Below, in pieces: positions 46,878 to 54,798 of a stretch of DNA of 64,000 bases. The position numbers were made by a program, and so were the translations under genes. Each line of letters opens with the position of its first letter. Within the stretch, counting starts at the first letter, position 1. The stretch covers positions 1 through 64,000 of the forward strand of contig JBGQBO010000005.1 of NCBI GenBank assembly GCA_041494885.1. The letters are read 5' to 3'. The notes below the pieces were generated by a model, which was not told where the DNA came from, did no database searches, and saw only the letters and a program-made list of their open reading frames with translations. Origin of the DNA: JAIQFV01 sp041494885. GTDB lineage: Bacteria > Acidobacteriota > Terriglobia > JAIQFV01.

Positions 46878-46995
46878 TTGCATGGATCTAAAAGACAATG
46901 TTGTTTCAGGACTGGTGTTGTCCATCGCTCAATCATGTACAACTTGATCTTCCCCGCAGCCAGCTTTATCTTCGGATTAGATTGATGAGCCCGCT

Positions 46996-48321
46996 CTATA
47001 CTCTAACAGCAACGACGGCATAGTCTTGATATACATTGACTTCTTGTGGCAACTCCGCCTCCACCTCTAATATCCTGCCCACATTATTCCCTGGAAGGGG
47101 TGAACTAAACCTCAGTGATCGAACTTTGAAGGGGCTTTGCTCCACCATAAACCTTAACATCGCGGGAGGCAGGGGGCGAACGTGAGTGGGATCCAGGTAG
47201 AAGTTGCACAAAGCCTCGACGCAGTTTGTGTTCACAGTTTCAACGACCATTATTCCCCCCGTCTTCATTTTTGCTCCACAGAGACGAAAGAGCTTTAAGA
47301 TAAGAGCAGGGGGAAGATGTTCAACCACTTGAGCGGTAAATACTCCGTCGAGGCATCTGTCAAGCAAACTGCTGAGATATTCAAACATATCTGCGTGTTC
47401 GACCTGAAGGCCGCGGTTGCGGCAGAACTCAACCGACTGTTTAAACTTCTCAACGCCGGTCACCGGGATGCCTCTTTCTGAAAGCAATTCGACAAACTCC
47501 CCCCGTCCGCAACCCAAGTCCAACACATTCTTCTTCTCAAGAAAGAGGTCAAGATAGGCTTCCTGGCGGTGTTTAATCTCAACCAGTGATCCTCGAAATC
47601 GCTCCTCAAAGCCAAGGTAGTCAAACGACTGATCATGCAAACTGAACGAATGAATACGGGCATCTTCAAATCGTTTCTCAATGGACTCAATAGCTTTTGT
47701 CAATCGAAGTCTGTCGATGTTGGTCCGCTGGAGATCTTCCTGTTTAATTTCTTCGATGGCCTTTCGCAACCCAGCAGACCCTTCATTCACCATGCGTTCG
47801 AGACTTTTCACTCGCTGAGATTCTGCATTGACTCGCTCATCAAGGGAGTCAAGGCCTCTTGATAACCTCCCCAACTCCTCGTCAGTGTGCGAAGAAGCCT
47901 TGCTCATGCGATCAGTTTCACTTTGTATCAGTTCCTGCATCGCACCCAGGTTGGTTTGCGCGACCTGCAAGTGTTGGGTGATCAAACCGAGCGAGCGTGT
48001 CAGGGAGCGGTTGAATTCGGCCTGTGATTTGGTATTCCAATGGACCAGCCACTTCAAGAATTTCTTGAAAGGACGTTCAATTCTTCGCTTCCAACCGCTG
48101 GTTTTTAAGGGGATTTGATTTATGGCATCAACATAAACGCCTCCTCGACTTATCTCCTGAAGGATCTCATCGACTTCGTTTGAATTGATCCTTTGGGGGA
48201 TCCCCGAGCTTGCCGACGGTTTGGGCATTGTTCCTTTGCGACTATTGACAGTTTCGCGGATGTGGGCCATGAGATCATCCACGTCCACATCATTCCCTAG
48301 TTCAAATGAGGCTTTATTCAT
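46996..48321 (-). CDS. Methyltransferase with long N-terminal coiled coil
   Basis: The 441 aa protein has an N-terminal tail, a basic amphipathic segment at about 78-95 (WKRRIERPFKKFLKWLVHW), then a heptad-rich coiled coil from roughly 105 to 225. The methyltransferase follows: GFEERFRGSLVEIKHRQEAYL is a signature linker of a known glycan-cluster family, NVLDLGCGRGEFVELLSERG is motif I (266-282) and VFTAQVVEHLPP is motif IV. In WbdD, which ends O9a chains by methylation or phosphorylation, a coiled coil acts as a length ruler. The domain order here is reversed, so a ruler role is only a suggestion. It heads the minus-strand block that ends at 31.1 kb. Confidence 0.87.
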   Translation of the reverse strand: MNKASFELGNDVDVDDLMAHIRETVNSRKGTMPKPSASSGIPQRINSNEVDEILQEISRGGVYVDAINQIPLKTSGWKRRIERPFKKFLKWLVHWNTKSQAEFNRSLTRSLGLITQHLQVAQTNLGAMQELIQSETDRMSKASSHTDEELGRLSRGLDSLDERVNAESQRVKSLERMVNEGSAGLRKAIEEIKQEDLQRTNIDRLRLTKAIESIEKRFEDARIHSFSLHDQSFDYLGFEERFRGSLVEIKHRQEAYLDLFLEKKNVLDLGCGRGEFVELLSERGIPVTGVEKFKQSVEFCRNRGLQVEHADMFEYLSSLLDRCLDGVFTAQVVEHLPPALILKLFRLCGAKMKTGGIMVVETVNTNCVEALCNFYLDPTHVRPLPPAMLRFMVEQSPFKVRSLRFSSPLPGNNVGRILEVEAELPQEVNVYQDYAVVAVRV

Positions 48322-48515
48322 GATCCGAGAAGTCCCATCTCGAGGCCATCTAAAACTTGGAGTATTGTGATTCAGAACCGCGGCATTTCCGCAGCAAATA
48401 GGCAGTGGGTTTCAGGCAAGGATTGGTCAACTATTTTACTTTCCTCGACCTGAACAACTCAAAATCAAACCGTGAGCTAATCTTCTGTGCTTCTGGCCCA
48501 AGATCATGATATAGT

Positions 48516-49805
48516 TTGTTCGCAGCATCCTCAAAAGTCAACCCAACTCGCATCAAAGTGGAACCGCAACAGAAAAGAATTCTTTACGTGGTTCACCGTT
48601 TCTGGCCCCATCCCGGGGGGTCAGAGCGTCTATTCTACCATTTCGCCCGGCGCTCGGTAAGCGAGGGGCATCACGTCACGATCTTTACCACCGATGCCTG
48701 GGACCCGGAGTCGTATCATAAGCCGTGGAAGAAACGTCTCCCGGCAGGTGTCGATAAGGTTGACGGAATCGAGATCCACCGGTTCCCTGTGATGAACATC
48801 GCTTTCCAGTATAAGGTTCTGGGAGGTTTAAGCTTATTGCCGATAGATCCAATCCGGCTCCTTTTTGGATATCCCTCCGTCTTGCTTCCCGGTTACCTCA
48901 GGGAGATTTTTGTCCGCCGCCCTCACTTCGACCTCGTGATCGCCGGCGTGCTGCCTCATACCCACCTGATCTATCCGGCTGCCTGGCTGGCCCGCCATTC
49001 CGGCATCCCCTGGGTCGCCGTCCCGTTGATCCATACCGGCGTGCGGGGAAACAAATCCCTTCGTGGTTACCTTGACGGCGAGCAGATCAAATTGATGAAG
49101 CGAGCGGATGCCATCATCACGGCAACCGAAGCGGAAAATCGAGCACTTGTTGCCAAAGGAATCGATTTCCACAAACTCCACACAGTGGGCGTGGGTGTGG
49201 ATCTCCTGGAACTCGCCGGAGGGCAGGGAAAACGGTTTCGCGATCGCTTTCACATCGACGGCCCAATTGTGCTTCACGTTTCCACGCTGACCGCTCCCAA
49301 AGGAACCATCGACCTCGTTGAAGCCATGAAGAAGCTCTGGGCAATTGGAAACCCAGCAAAACTTGTGCTGATCGGACAGCTCACCGATAAATTCGAGGAC
49401 TACTTCCTCTCTCAACGCCCCTCCGTGTATGAGCGGACTCTTTTGCTGGGCTTCGTGGATGACGAAACTAAAAAGGACGCTCTCGACGCATGCGATGTTT
49501 TTGCTCTTCCATCCAGCGCCGACTCCTTTGGAGTCGTCTTTCTCGAAGCTTGGCTCTATGGCAAACCCGTTATCGGCGCCGAGGCGGGAGGCATTCCATA
49601 CGTCATTTCGGATGGCCGTGACGGGCTACTGGTTCAATTCGGCGATATCGCAGGTCTGGCCTCTCGGATTGCCGATCTTCTCAGTGATCCCTCCCGCCGG
49701 CACTCCCTCGGCGAGGCCGGCAGGCAAAAAGTCCTGGCCTATTACACTTGGGATAAAGTGTGTGACCGCATGAGCGAGGTCACAAATTCCTTCCTTCACC
49801 GCTGA
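48516..49805 (+). CDS. GT4 glycosyltransferase (partner of 49868-51010)
   Basis: The 429 aa protein reads RILYVVHRFWPHPGGSERLFY at its start, IVLHVSTLTAPKGTIDLVEA at the donor domain and SADSFGVVFLEAWLYGKPVI (an Asp-x7-Glu variant of the usual motif, also present in the fusion protein). It is colinear with residues 1-410 of the fusion at 41412-43958. The start is TTG at 48516; other downstream starts are possible. It is divergent from the coiled-coil methyltransferase and is followed after 62 bp by the second GT4 of the pair. Confidence 0.88.
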   Translation: MFAASSKVNPTRIKVEPQQKRILYVVHRFWPHPGGSERLFYHFARRSVSEGHHVTIFTTDAWDPESYHKPWKKRLPAGVDKVDGIEIHRFPVMNIAFQYKVLGGLSLLPIDPIRLLFGYPSVLLPGYLREIFVRRPHFDLVIAGVLPHTHLIYPAAWLARHSGIPWVAVPLIHTGVRGNKSLRGYLDGEQIKLMKRADAIITATEAENRALVAKGIDFHKLHTVGVGVDLLELAGGQGKRFRDRFHIDGPIVLHVSTLTAPKGTIDLVEAMKKLWAIGNPAKLVLIGQLTDKFEDYFLSQRPSVYERTLLLGFVDDETKKDALDACDVFALPSSADSFGVVFLEAWLYGKPVIGAEAGGIPYVISDGRDGLLVQFGDIAGLASRIADLLSDPSRRHSLGEAGRQKVLAYYTWDKVCDRMSEVTNSFLHR

Positions 49806-49867
49806 GACGCCAAGGAAGGGATTGCAATGAACATCATTCATGATTCCGAGTAATTTCAAATGAGCTT

Positions 49868-51010
49868 ATGAGAATAGGCTTTGACATCAGTCACTCGCTT
49901 GGCCGGCGAACCGGCCTGGGATCCTATGCGCTAGGCCTGCTGAAGGGTCTGGCCCGGCTTGCCACCGACGATCAGTTCCTTGTTTACTCTTTCTTCTATC
50001 ACCGCTTCCCTCGCGGCTGGCGCCAAGCACACATCCCAGACTCGCCCAATTTTGAGCTTAACCTCCCCCGAGGCCCCGATTTTCTTCTGCGACACAAGCT
50101 CGGCCAGGGCGGGCGAGAAGCGGAGGCCTTGTGGGGCAGCGTGGATATCGTCCACAGCAACGCGCATGTCGCCCCATTGGTTGAGAGGAGCCGGCTGGTG
50201 TTTACGCTTTTCGACACAACCATCTACCTCTTCCCCGAACTGCACACCCAGGCTAACTATAATCTGGTGAATCGTGCCTTACACCAGGCTGCCCGCCACG
50301 CTGCGGCCATTATCGCGATCTCCGAGCAATCGCGGCGTGATTTTCAGAGGTTTCTGCATGTGCCGGATGATCGCATCACTGTCATTTACGGGGCCGCCGA
50401 TGAGCGTTTTCACCCTGAAATCCCCCGAGAAGAGATTGAGCGCGTCAAGCGGGCCCACGGGATCGACGGAGACTACATCCTTTCGGTCGGCACAACCGAG
50501 CCCCGCAAAAACATTTTGCGCCTTGTTTCAGCGTTCCGCGCATTAGAGCAGCGCGGGCTCAAACACAAACTCGTCATCGTTGGCGAGCGCGGCTGGTTGA
50601 GTGATCCGTTATATGAATTCGTTACCCAAGAAGGGATGAAAGACCGCGTCCTCTTTACCGGATATGTCAATGATCAGGATCTACCGCCCCTTTACGCCGG
50701 CGCCACCGTTTTTGTTTTCCCCTCGCTCTATGAAGGGTTTGGCCTTCCGGTGGTGGAAGCCATGGCGTGCGGAGCTCCAACCATCACATCGAACCGCTCC
50801 TCACTCCCTGAAGTGGCTGGAGATGCGGCCCTGCTCGTGGATCCTGAGGATGAGGGTCAGATCCAAAACGCTCTGCAACGATTGCTTGAGGACAAGACGC
50901 TCCGGCAAGAACTTTCCGAGCGTGCCATCGATCAAAGCAAGAAGTTCTCCTGGGAACAATCTGCTCGACAAATGCTGAATGTTTACAAAAAGGTGATGGG
51001 CCTCTTGTAA
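49868..51010 (+). CDS. GT4 glycosyltransferase, mannosyltransferase-like
   Basis: The 380 aa protein opens RIGFDISHSLGRRTGLGSYA, has ILSVGTTEPRKNILRLV and YEGFGLPVVEAMACGAPTI (E-x7-E), followed by SSLPEVAGDAALLVDPED. This is the WbdB/MtfB-like GT4 branch that often transfers mannose from GDP-mannose, and a gmd gene lies next on the opposite strand. It corresponds to residues 464-848 of the fusion at 41412-43958. About 290 bp downstream, before the convergent gmd, hold only small hairpins (for example CCCTC-AGCC-GAGGG at 51123-51136) and no clear terminator. Confidence 0.9.
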   Translation: MRIGFDISHSLGRRTGLGSYALGLLKGLARLATDDQFLVYSFFYHRFPRGWRQAHIPDSPNFELNLPRGPDFLLRHKLGQGGREAEALWGSVDIVHSNAHVAPLVERSRLVFTLFDTTIYLFPELHTQANYNLVNRALHQAARHAAAIIAISEQSRRDFQRFLHVPDDRITVIYGAADERFHPEIPREEIERVKRAHGIDGDYILSVGTTEPRKNILRLVSAFRALEQRGLKHKLVIVGERGWLSDPLYEFVTQEGMKDRVLFTGYVNDQDLPPLYAGATVFVFPSLYEGFGLPVVEAMACGAPTITSNRSSLPEVAGDAALLVDPEDEGQIQNALQRLLEDKTLRQELSERAIDQSKKFSWEQSARQMLNVYKKVMGLL

Positions 51011-51300
51011 AACATAAGTCGTCCGGGCGGAACCCGCCAAGGAGCTAATCTTGAAAAAACAAAAGGTAGCTCTCGCCTTCCAATTTTGACGATGGGACCT
51101 GCACTTGTACACATGACGGCCATGCCCTCAGCCGAGGGAACCAAACCTTCATCCCGTTGAGTATTCGGTCCCGGTGGATCGTGGCGAAGAATCCTGGGGA
51201 GAGGGGAAAATGCCTTCACTCGGCTGAAGCCGGAGGCCGGAAATCTTCTACCCCAACGCAAAGCGGAACGGAAGAAATTTCAAATATGTTCATTCAGATT

Positions 51301-52317
51301 TCAAGTCTGTGTGGCTGCCTCAGTCTTCTCCGGCCGATGGACGACTCTACTGTAATATTCAAAATCGAAATCCACCATCCTATGCACCAGGCTGGAAAAC
51401 GACTGTTGATAGTTCCATCCCAGCCGCACCTTTGCCTTGGTGCAATCCCCCAGCAGGAGACTAATCTCGGCGGGCCGGTGCAAGTTTGGATCCACGACCA
51501 CGTAATCCCGGTAGTCAAGCCCGAGGTGGCCAAATGCAACGTCCAAAAACTCCCGGACCGAATGGGTTTCCCCGGTTGCTATGACATAATCGTCAGGATG
51601 TTCCTGCTGCAGCATCAGCCACATGGCATGGACGTAATGCGCCGCGTCTCCCCAGTCGCGACGGGCTTCGAGGTTGCCCAGTCTTAACTCTTTGGCCAAG
51701 CTCAGTTTGATCCGCGCTGCGTGAGAGGTGATCTTGCGAGTGACAAACTCATATCCCCTCCGCGGACTTTCATGATTAAACAGAATGCCATTCGAGGCAT
51801 GCATTCGATAAGCCTCCCTGTAATTCCTCGTGAGATCGAACCCGGCCACCTTGGATATTCCGTACGCAGAGCGGGGATGGAAGGGCGTCTGCTCGTTTTG
51901 TGGACTTACCCCTGATTCCCCGAACATCTCGCTTGAACCCGCAAAATAGAAGCGCGCTTGGGGAACGACCTCGCGAACGGAGGAGAGCATATAATGTGTT
52001 CCATTGATATTGGTGTTCAATGTGGAAAACTCATCTTCGAATGAGTAGTTGACAAAGCTTTGTGCCGCCAAATGGTACACCTCGTCAGGTTTTACGCTGC
52101 CCATCACCCGATAAACACTGGGAAAGCTTTCCATCGATGCGGGATGGAGTTCGATGTCTCCTAGAATGTTCTTGATACGCCAAAGTCGATGTTCCGGATC
52201 TTCAATAGCCACGCGCCGCACAATCCCGTGGACTTCATAGTCCTTTTCCAAAAGTAATTCTGCCAGGTAAGACCCGTCTTGGCCCGTTATGCCGCTGATC
52301 AATGCTTTGCGTTTCAT
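51301..52317 (-). CDS. gmd: GDP-mannose 4,6-dehydratase
   Basis: The protein has ALISGITGQDGSYLAELLLEK (GxxGxxG), VYHLAAQSFVNYSFE, the SSEMFG catalytic region and YGISK (Tyr154, Lys158 counted from the first ATG), then LFNHESPRRG, VTRKI and GNLEARRDWGDA, all diagnostic of Gmd. It converts GDP-D-mannose to GDP-4-keto-6-deoxymannose, the precursor of GDP-fucose, GDP-rhamnose and perosamine. GGGAG lies six bases before the second ATG (52317), so I use that start; the first ATG at 52323 is too close to the site. The product could be taken up by the Rmd-like reductase at 23551-24462. Confidence 0.95.
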   Translation of the reverse strand: MKRKALISGITGQDGSYLAELLLEKDYEVHGIVRRVAIEDPEHRLWRIKNILGDIELHPASMESFPSVYRVMGSVKPDEVYHLAAQSFVNYSFEDEFSTLNTNINGTHYMLSSVREVVPQARFYFAGSSEMFGESGVSPQNEQTPFHPRSAYGISKVAGFDLTRNYREAYRMHASNGILFNHESPRRGYEFVTRKITSHAARIKLSLAKELRLGNLEARRDWGDAAHYVHAMWLMLQQEHPDDYVIATGETHSVREFLDVAFGHLGLDYRDYVVVDPNLHRPAEISLLLGDCTKAKVRLGWNYQQSFSSLVHRMVDFDFEYYSRVVHRPEKTEAATQT

Positions 52318-52687
52318 ATTCATCTCCCAGCTTTTGACACAAACGGTTTGGGGTAATCATCGACCACAATGGGAAACAATGCACCACGAGCCATCATGAT
52401 CCAAAATGCCCGGAACTCTTCATCCAAACTGGTTAGCGATAGGGGGCCTGGTGAAAATCCGGGGGAAAGGATCTTTGCAAACTACTCCTGGTGACTCAAC
52501 CCGACAGCCTTCATCATAGCAAAAACTCTCAAGCACAATCCAGAAAAACTTCAAATATCGGGCGGTTCATGCCCTCCAATGAACGCTTTCTCCCCACGAT
52601 GCACCTCAATGTTCTTCTTATAAGCGAACAGGACCCTCCCACTTCAATACGGCGGGGTGACGGAGCTTCACGCCATCGCAAGTCAAA
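52318..52687. other. Gene-free stretch of about 370 bp
   Basis: It separates gmd from the GT-C/TPR gene on the same strand. I see no coding frame with recognisable motifs, no RNA and no T-tailed hairpin. A promoter for gmd is expected here. Confidence 0.45.
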
Positions 52688-54709
52688 CTATCGAAGGACC
52701 CTCGTCAACTCCGTTATGTGTCTTTCAATGGCTCTACGGTTCTCTTCGCTGGGCTGGAGGGCAAGATAACTGCGATATTCCTGCAGGGCGGCCTCACGAT
52801 ATCCGGCGCTCTCATAAAGTTGCGCCAATTCCAGACGCGCGGCCCTTTCTTGATCAGGATGGCGGTACGGCTGGGACAAAAAGCGGAGAAGCACATCCTG
52901 CGCCTCGCGGGACGCTCCCCCTTCCACCAGCAATCGCGACAGCTTCAGCGCCGGACTTACATAATTCGGCACCAAGCTGACTGCCCGGGAAAAACACCGC
53001 ATGGCCCGGTCCCGATCGCCCTTTGCCACCGCCCGGTCCCCCTGGCGCTCAATCGAGATTCCATAAACGGGGTACGTAAAGATTTCGTCACGGGGTTGGT
53101 GGGTCAAGGCTTCGTATAACCAAAAATGGGCTGACCGCAACTGTGAACGAAAGAACGGATCCTTCGACAACGTGAAGTTCATCTCAATGGGAGGATAGGA
53201 CACCACGGGCGAACTCAGAGAGCCCTCCTCCAAAGCTTTCAGCGAGAACGGAACATCGAAATACCGCAGTCTCAAGAGCCATGCGTGACCCAGAATGGGG
53301 CTCAGGGCAGGGACAAAGTTCGTTGCCGTGTACGGTCGGAACCAGTGCTTCCCGTCGTGTTCCATGTACTCTCTCGTGGGGCGCCCCTGAATCTGCAAGG
53401 GAAGACGAACTTGGTTTGTATCGACCGCATTCAACCAGACGAGAAAATTTACAGAAACCCCGAGAAGGTTGATTAGAACTCCGACCATCATGCAGCTTGC
53501 AAAAGCGGGCAACGACCTGCGCACGGACTCCAGCAGCATGGCGGCGCAAATCACCATCAACGGGATGAGGGGAATGAGCAAGCGCGGCCCCCAGGACGCC
53601 CCCCCTTCCCAAGAGATCCATTTCGCCACCAGAACAATCTGTATTAGAAACATCCCCGTAAAGAAGGTCAGCTCCCGGGGATTGCTCTTGCGCAGCCGCC
53701 ATAGAGACCATGGAACCAAAATACTGAGGGGCGCGTAAAAGATGATTCCTTTGTTGGGGCTGAGCAATAGGCCATACAGGCCGCTCAGCAAGGGCGTGGT
53801 GAATTTTGAACCGGCACGCACATAACCGGTCGCGAATATCGAGGTGAAACGATAGAGATTGAGCGCGGCAATCACTCCTCCCCACAAGATGATGGGGAGC
53901 ATGAACCATCCAAAGAGACGACGTTTCTCCCGCCCGGAGCCGGAAAGGGTCATCCAGAGGTAAAGGGCGTAAACAGGGATCAGAATGACAAGCTGCTCTT
54001 TCGTCAGAACCGCAAACCCCAGGGTGAACCCTGCCGCGGCCATCCAGAGGAAGGAGCGCGTAAGGGCTCTCGTTCCGTGCAGGACAAGCCAGAAGGCCGC
54101 CACCAGGCACAAGGCCTGCAAGGGTTCACTGAAATCGTAGGAGACATAAGGCCACGCAGGAGTCGCAAAGGCAAATCCCAGGGCTGCCCACCATCGCGTT
54201 CCGGACCGAAATCCCAAATCCCGCAAGCAGAGCGCCACCAGCAAGGCAGTCAGCGCGGTGAGGAGCATGTTCATCATGGGAAAGAGAACATTGCTTCTTC
54301 CCTCACCGAAGATTTTTTCGACCGGCGTCACCAGTAAGAGCGGGACCTGCTCCACGATTGACAGCCCGAGGCCGTATTTCCCAAAGTGTTCGGGAGCGTC
54401 ACTCCGCCCGGAAAGTTCCTGGATCGGTTCGGGACTGATCCCCAGTTCTCCGAACTCGTGCAAACCGACTGCGGTGTCGAACATCACCTGGCCATCGGTG
54501 ATCCAGTCGAAGGCTTTGTCGGTCAGGGTGCAAAGGTACACAATGCAAATCAGAAGGAAGAGCGCCAGGTTCTGATTCTGTAAGACCCTGAAGACGCCCG
54601 TGGCTCGTACGGGCGGTCCGGCCCCCGGGCGACTCGTGTCGGAGCGAACGTCCGCCACAACGTCTGTGCCGCGCTTTTGAATACGCTTTGCTTTTGATCC
54701 CGGGGTCAT
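52688..54709 (-). CDS. GT-C membrane protein with C-terminal TPR repeats, copy 1
   Basis: This 673 aa protein has a first helix at about residues 48-64, the loop FDWITDGQVMFDTAVGLHEF with several acidic residues and FGKYGLGLSIVEQ, then about ten helices to roughly residue 440. The C-terminal third contains at least two TPR-like units (ISIERQGDRAVAKGDRDRA, ARLELAQLYESAGYREAALQ). A close paralogue lies directly upstream at 54799-56898 with the same order of motifs. The family looks like a PMT/ArnT-type transferase whose TPR tail may bind protein acceptors. The ATG at 54707-54709 lacks a good ribosome site. Confidence 0.85.
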   Translation of the reverse strand: MTPGSKAKRIQKRGTDVVADVRSDTSRPGAGPPVRATGVFRVLQNQNLALFLLICIVYLCTLTDKAFDWITDGQVMFDTAVGLHEFGELGISPEPIQELSGRSDAPEHFGKYGLGLSIVEQVPLLLVTPVEKIFGEGRSNVLFPMMNMLLTALTALLVALCLRDLGFRSGTRWWAALGFAFATPAWPYVSYDFSEPLQALCLVAAFWLVLHGTRALTRSFLWMAAAGFTLGFAVLTKEQLVILIPVYALYLWMTLSGSGREKRRLFGWFMLPIILWGGVIAALNLYRFTSIFATGYVRAGSKFTTPLLSGLYGLLLSPNKGIIFYAPLSILVPWSLWRLRKSNPRELTFFTGMFLIQIVLVAKWISWEGGASWGPRLLIPLIPLMVICAAMLLESVRRSLPAFASCMMVGVLINLLGVSVNFLVWLNAVDTNQVRLPLQIQGRPTREYMEHDGKHWFRPYTATNFVPALSPILGHAWLLRLRYFDVPFSLKALEEGSLSSPVVSYPPIEMNFTLSKDPFFRSQLRSAHFWLYEALTHQPRDEIFTYPVYGISIERQGDRAVAKGDRDRAMRCFSRAVSLVPNYVSPALKLSRLLVEGGASREAQDVLLRFLSQPYRHPDQERAARLELAQLYESAGYREAALQEYRSYLALQPSEENRRAIERHITELTRVLR

Positions 54710-54798
54710 GTGGATTTAATAATCATTCAAGGGGTCGCAATCGACGGCAGAGGTTTTCCCATTGTTCCAGAGGTAACGCAGAGGCACCTTGCTGAGCC

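Noticed and set aside
51123..51136. Hairpin CCCTC-AGCC-GAGGG as a terminator between convergent genes
   Set aside because: The stem is only 5 bp and there is no T tract on either strand.
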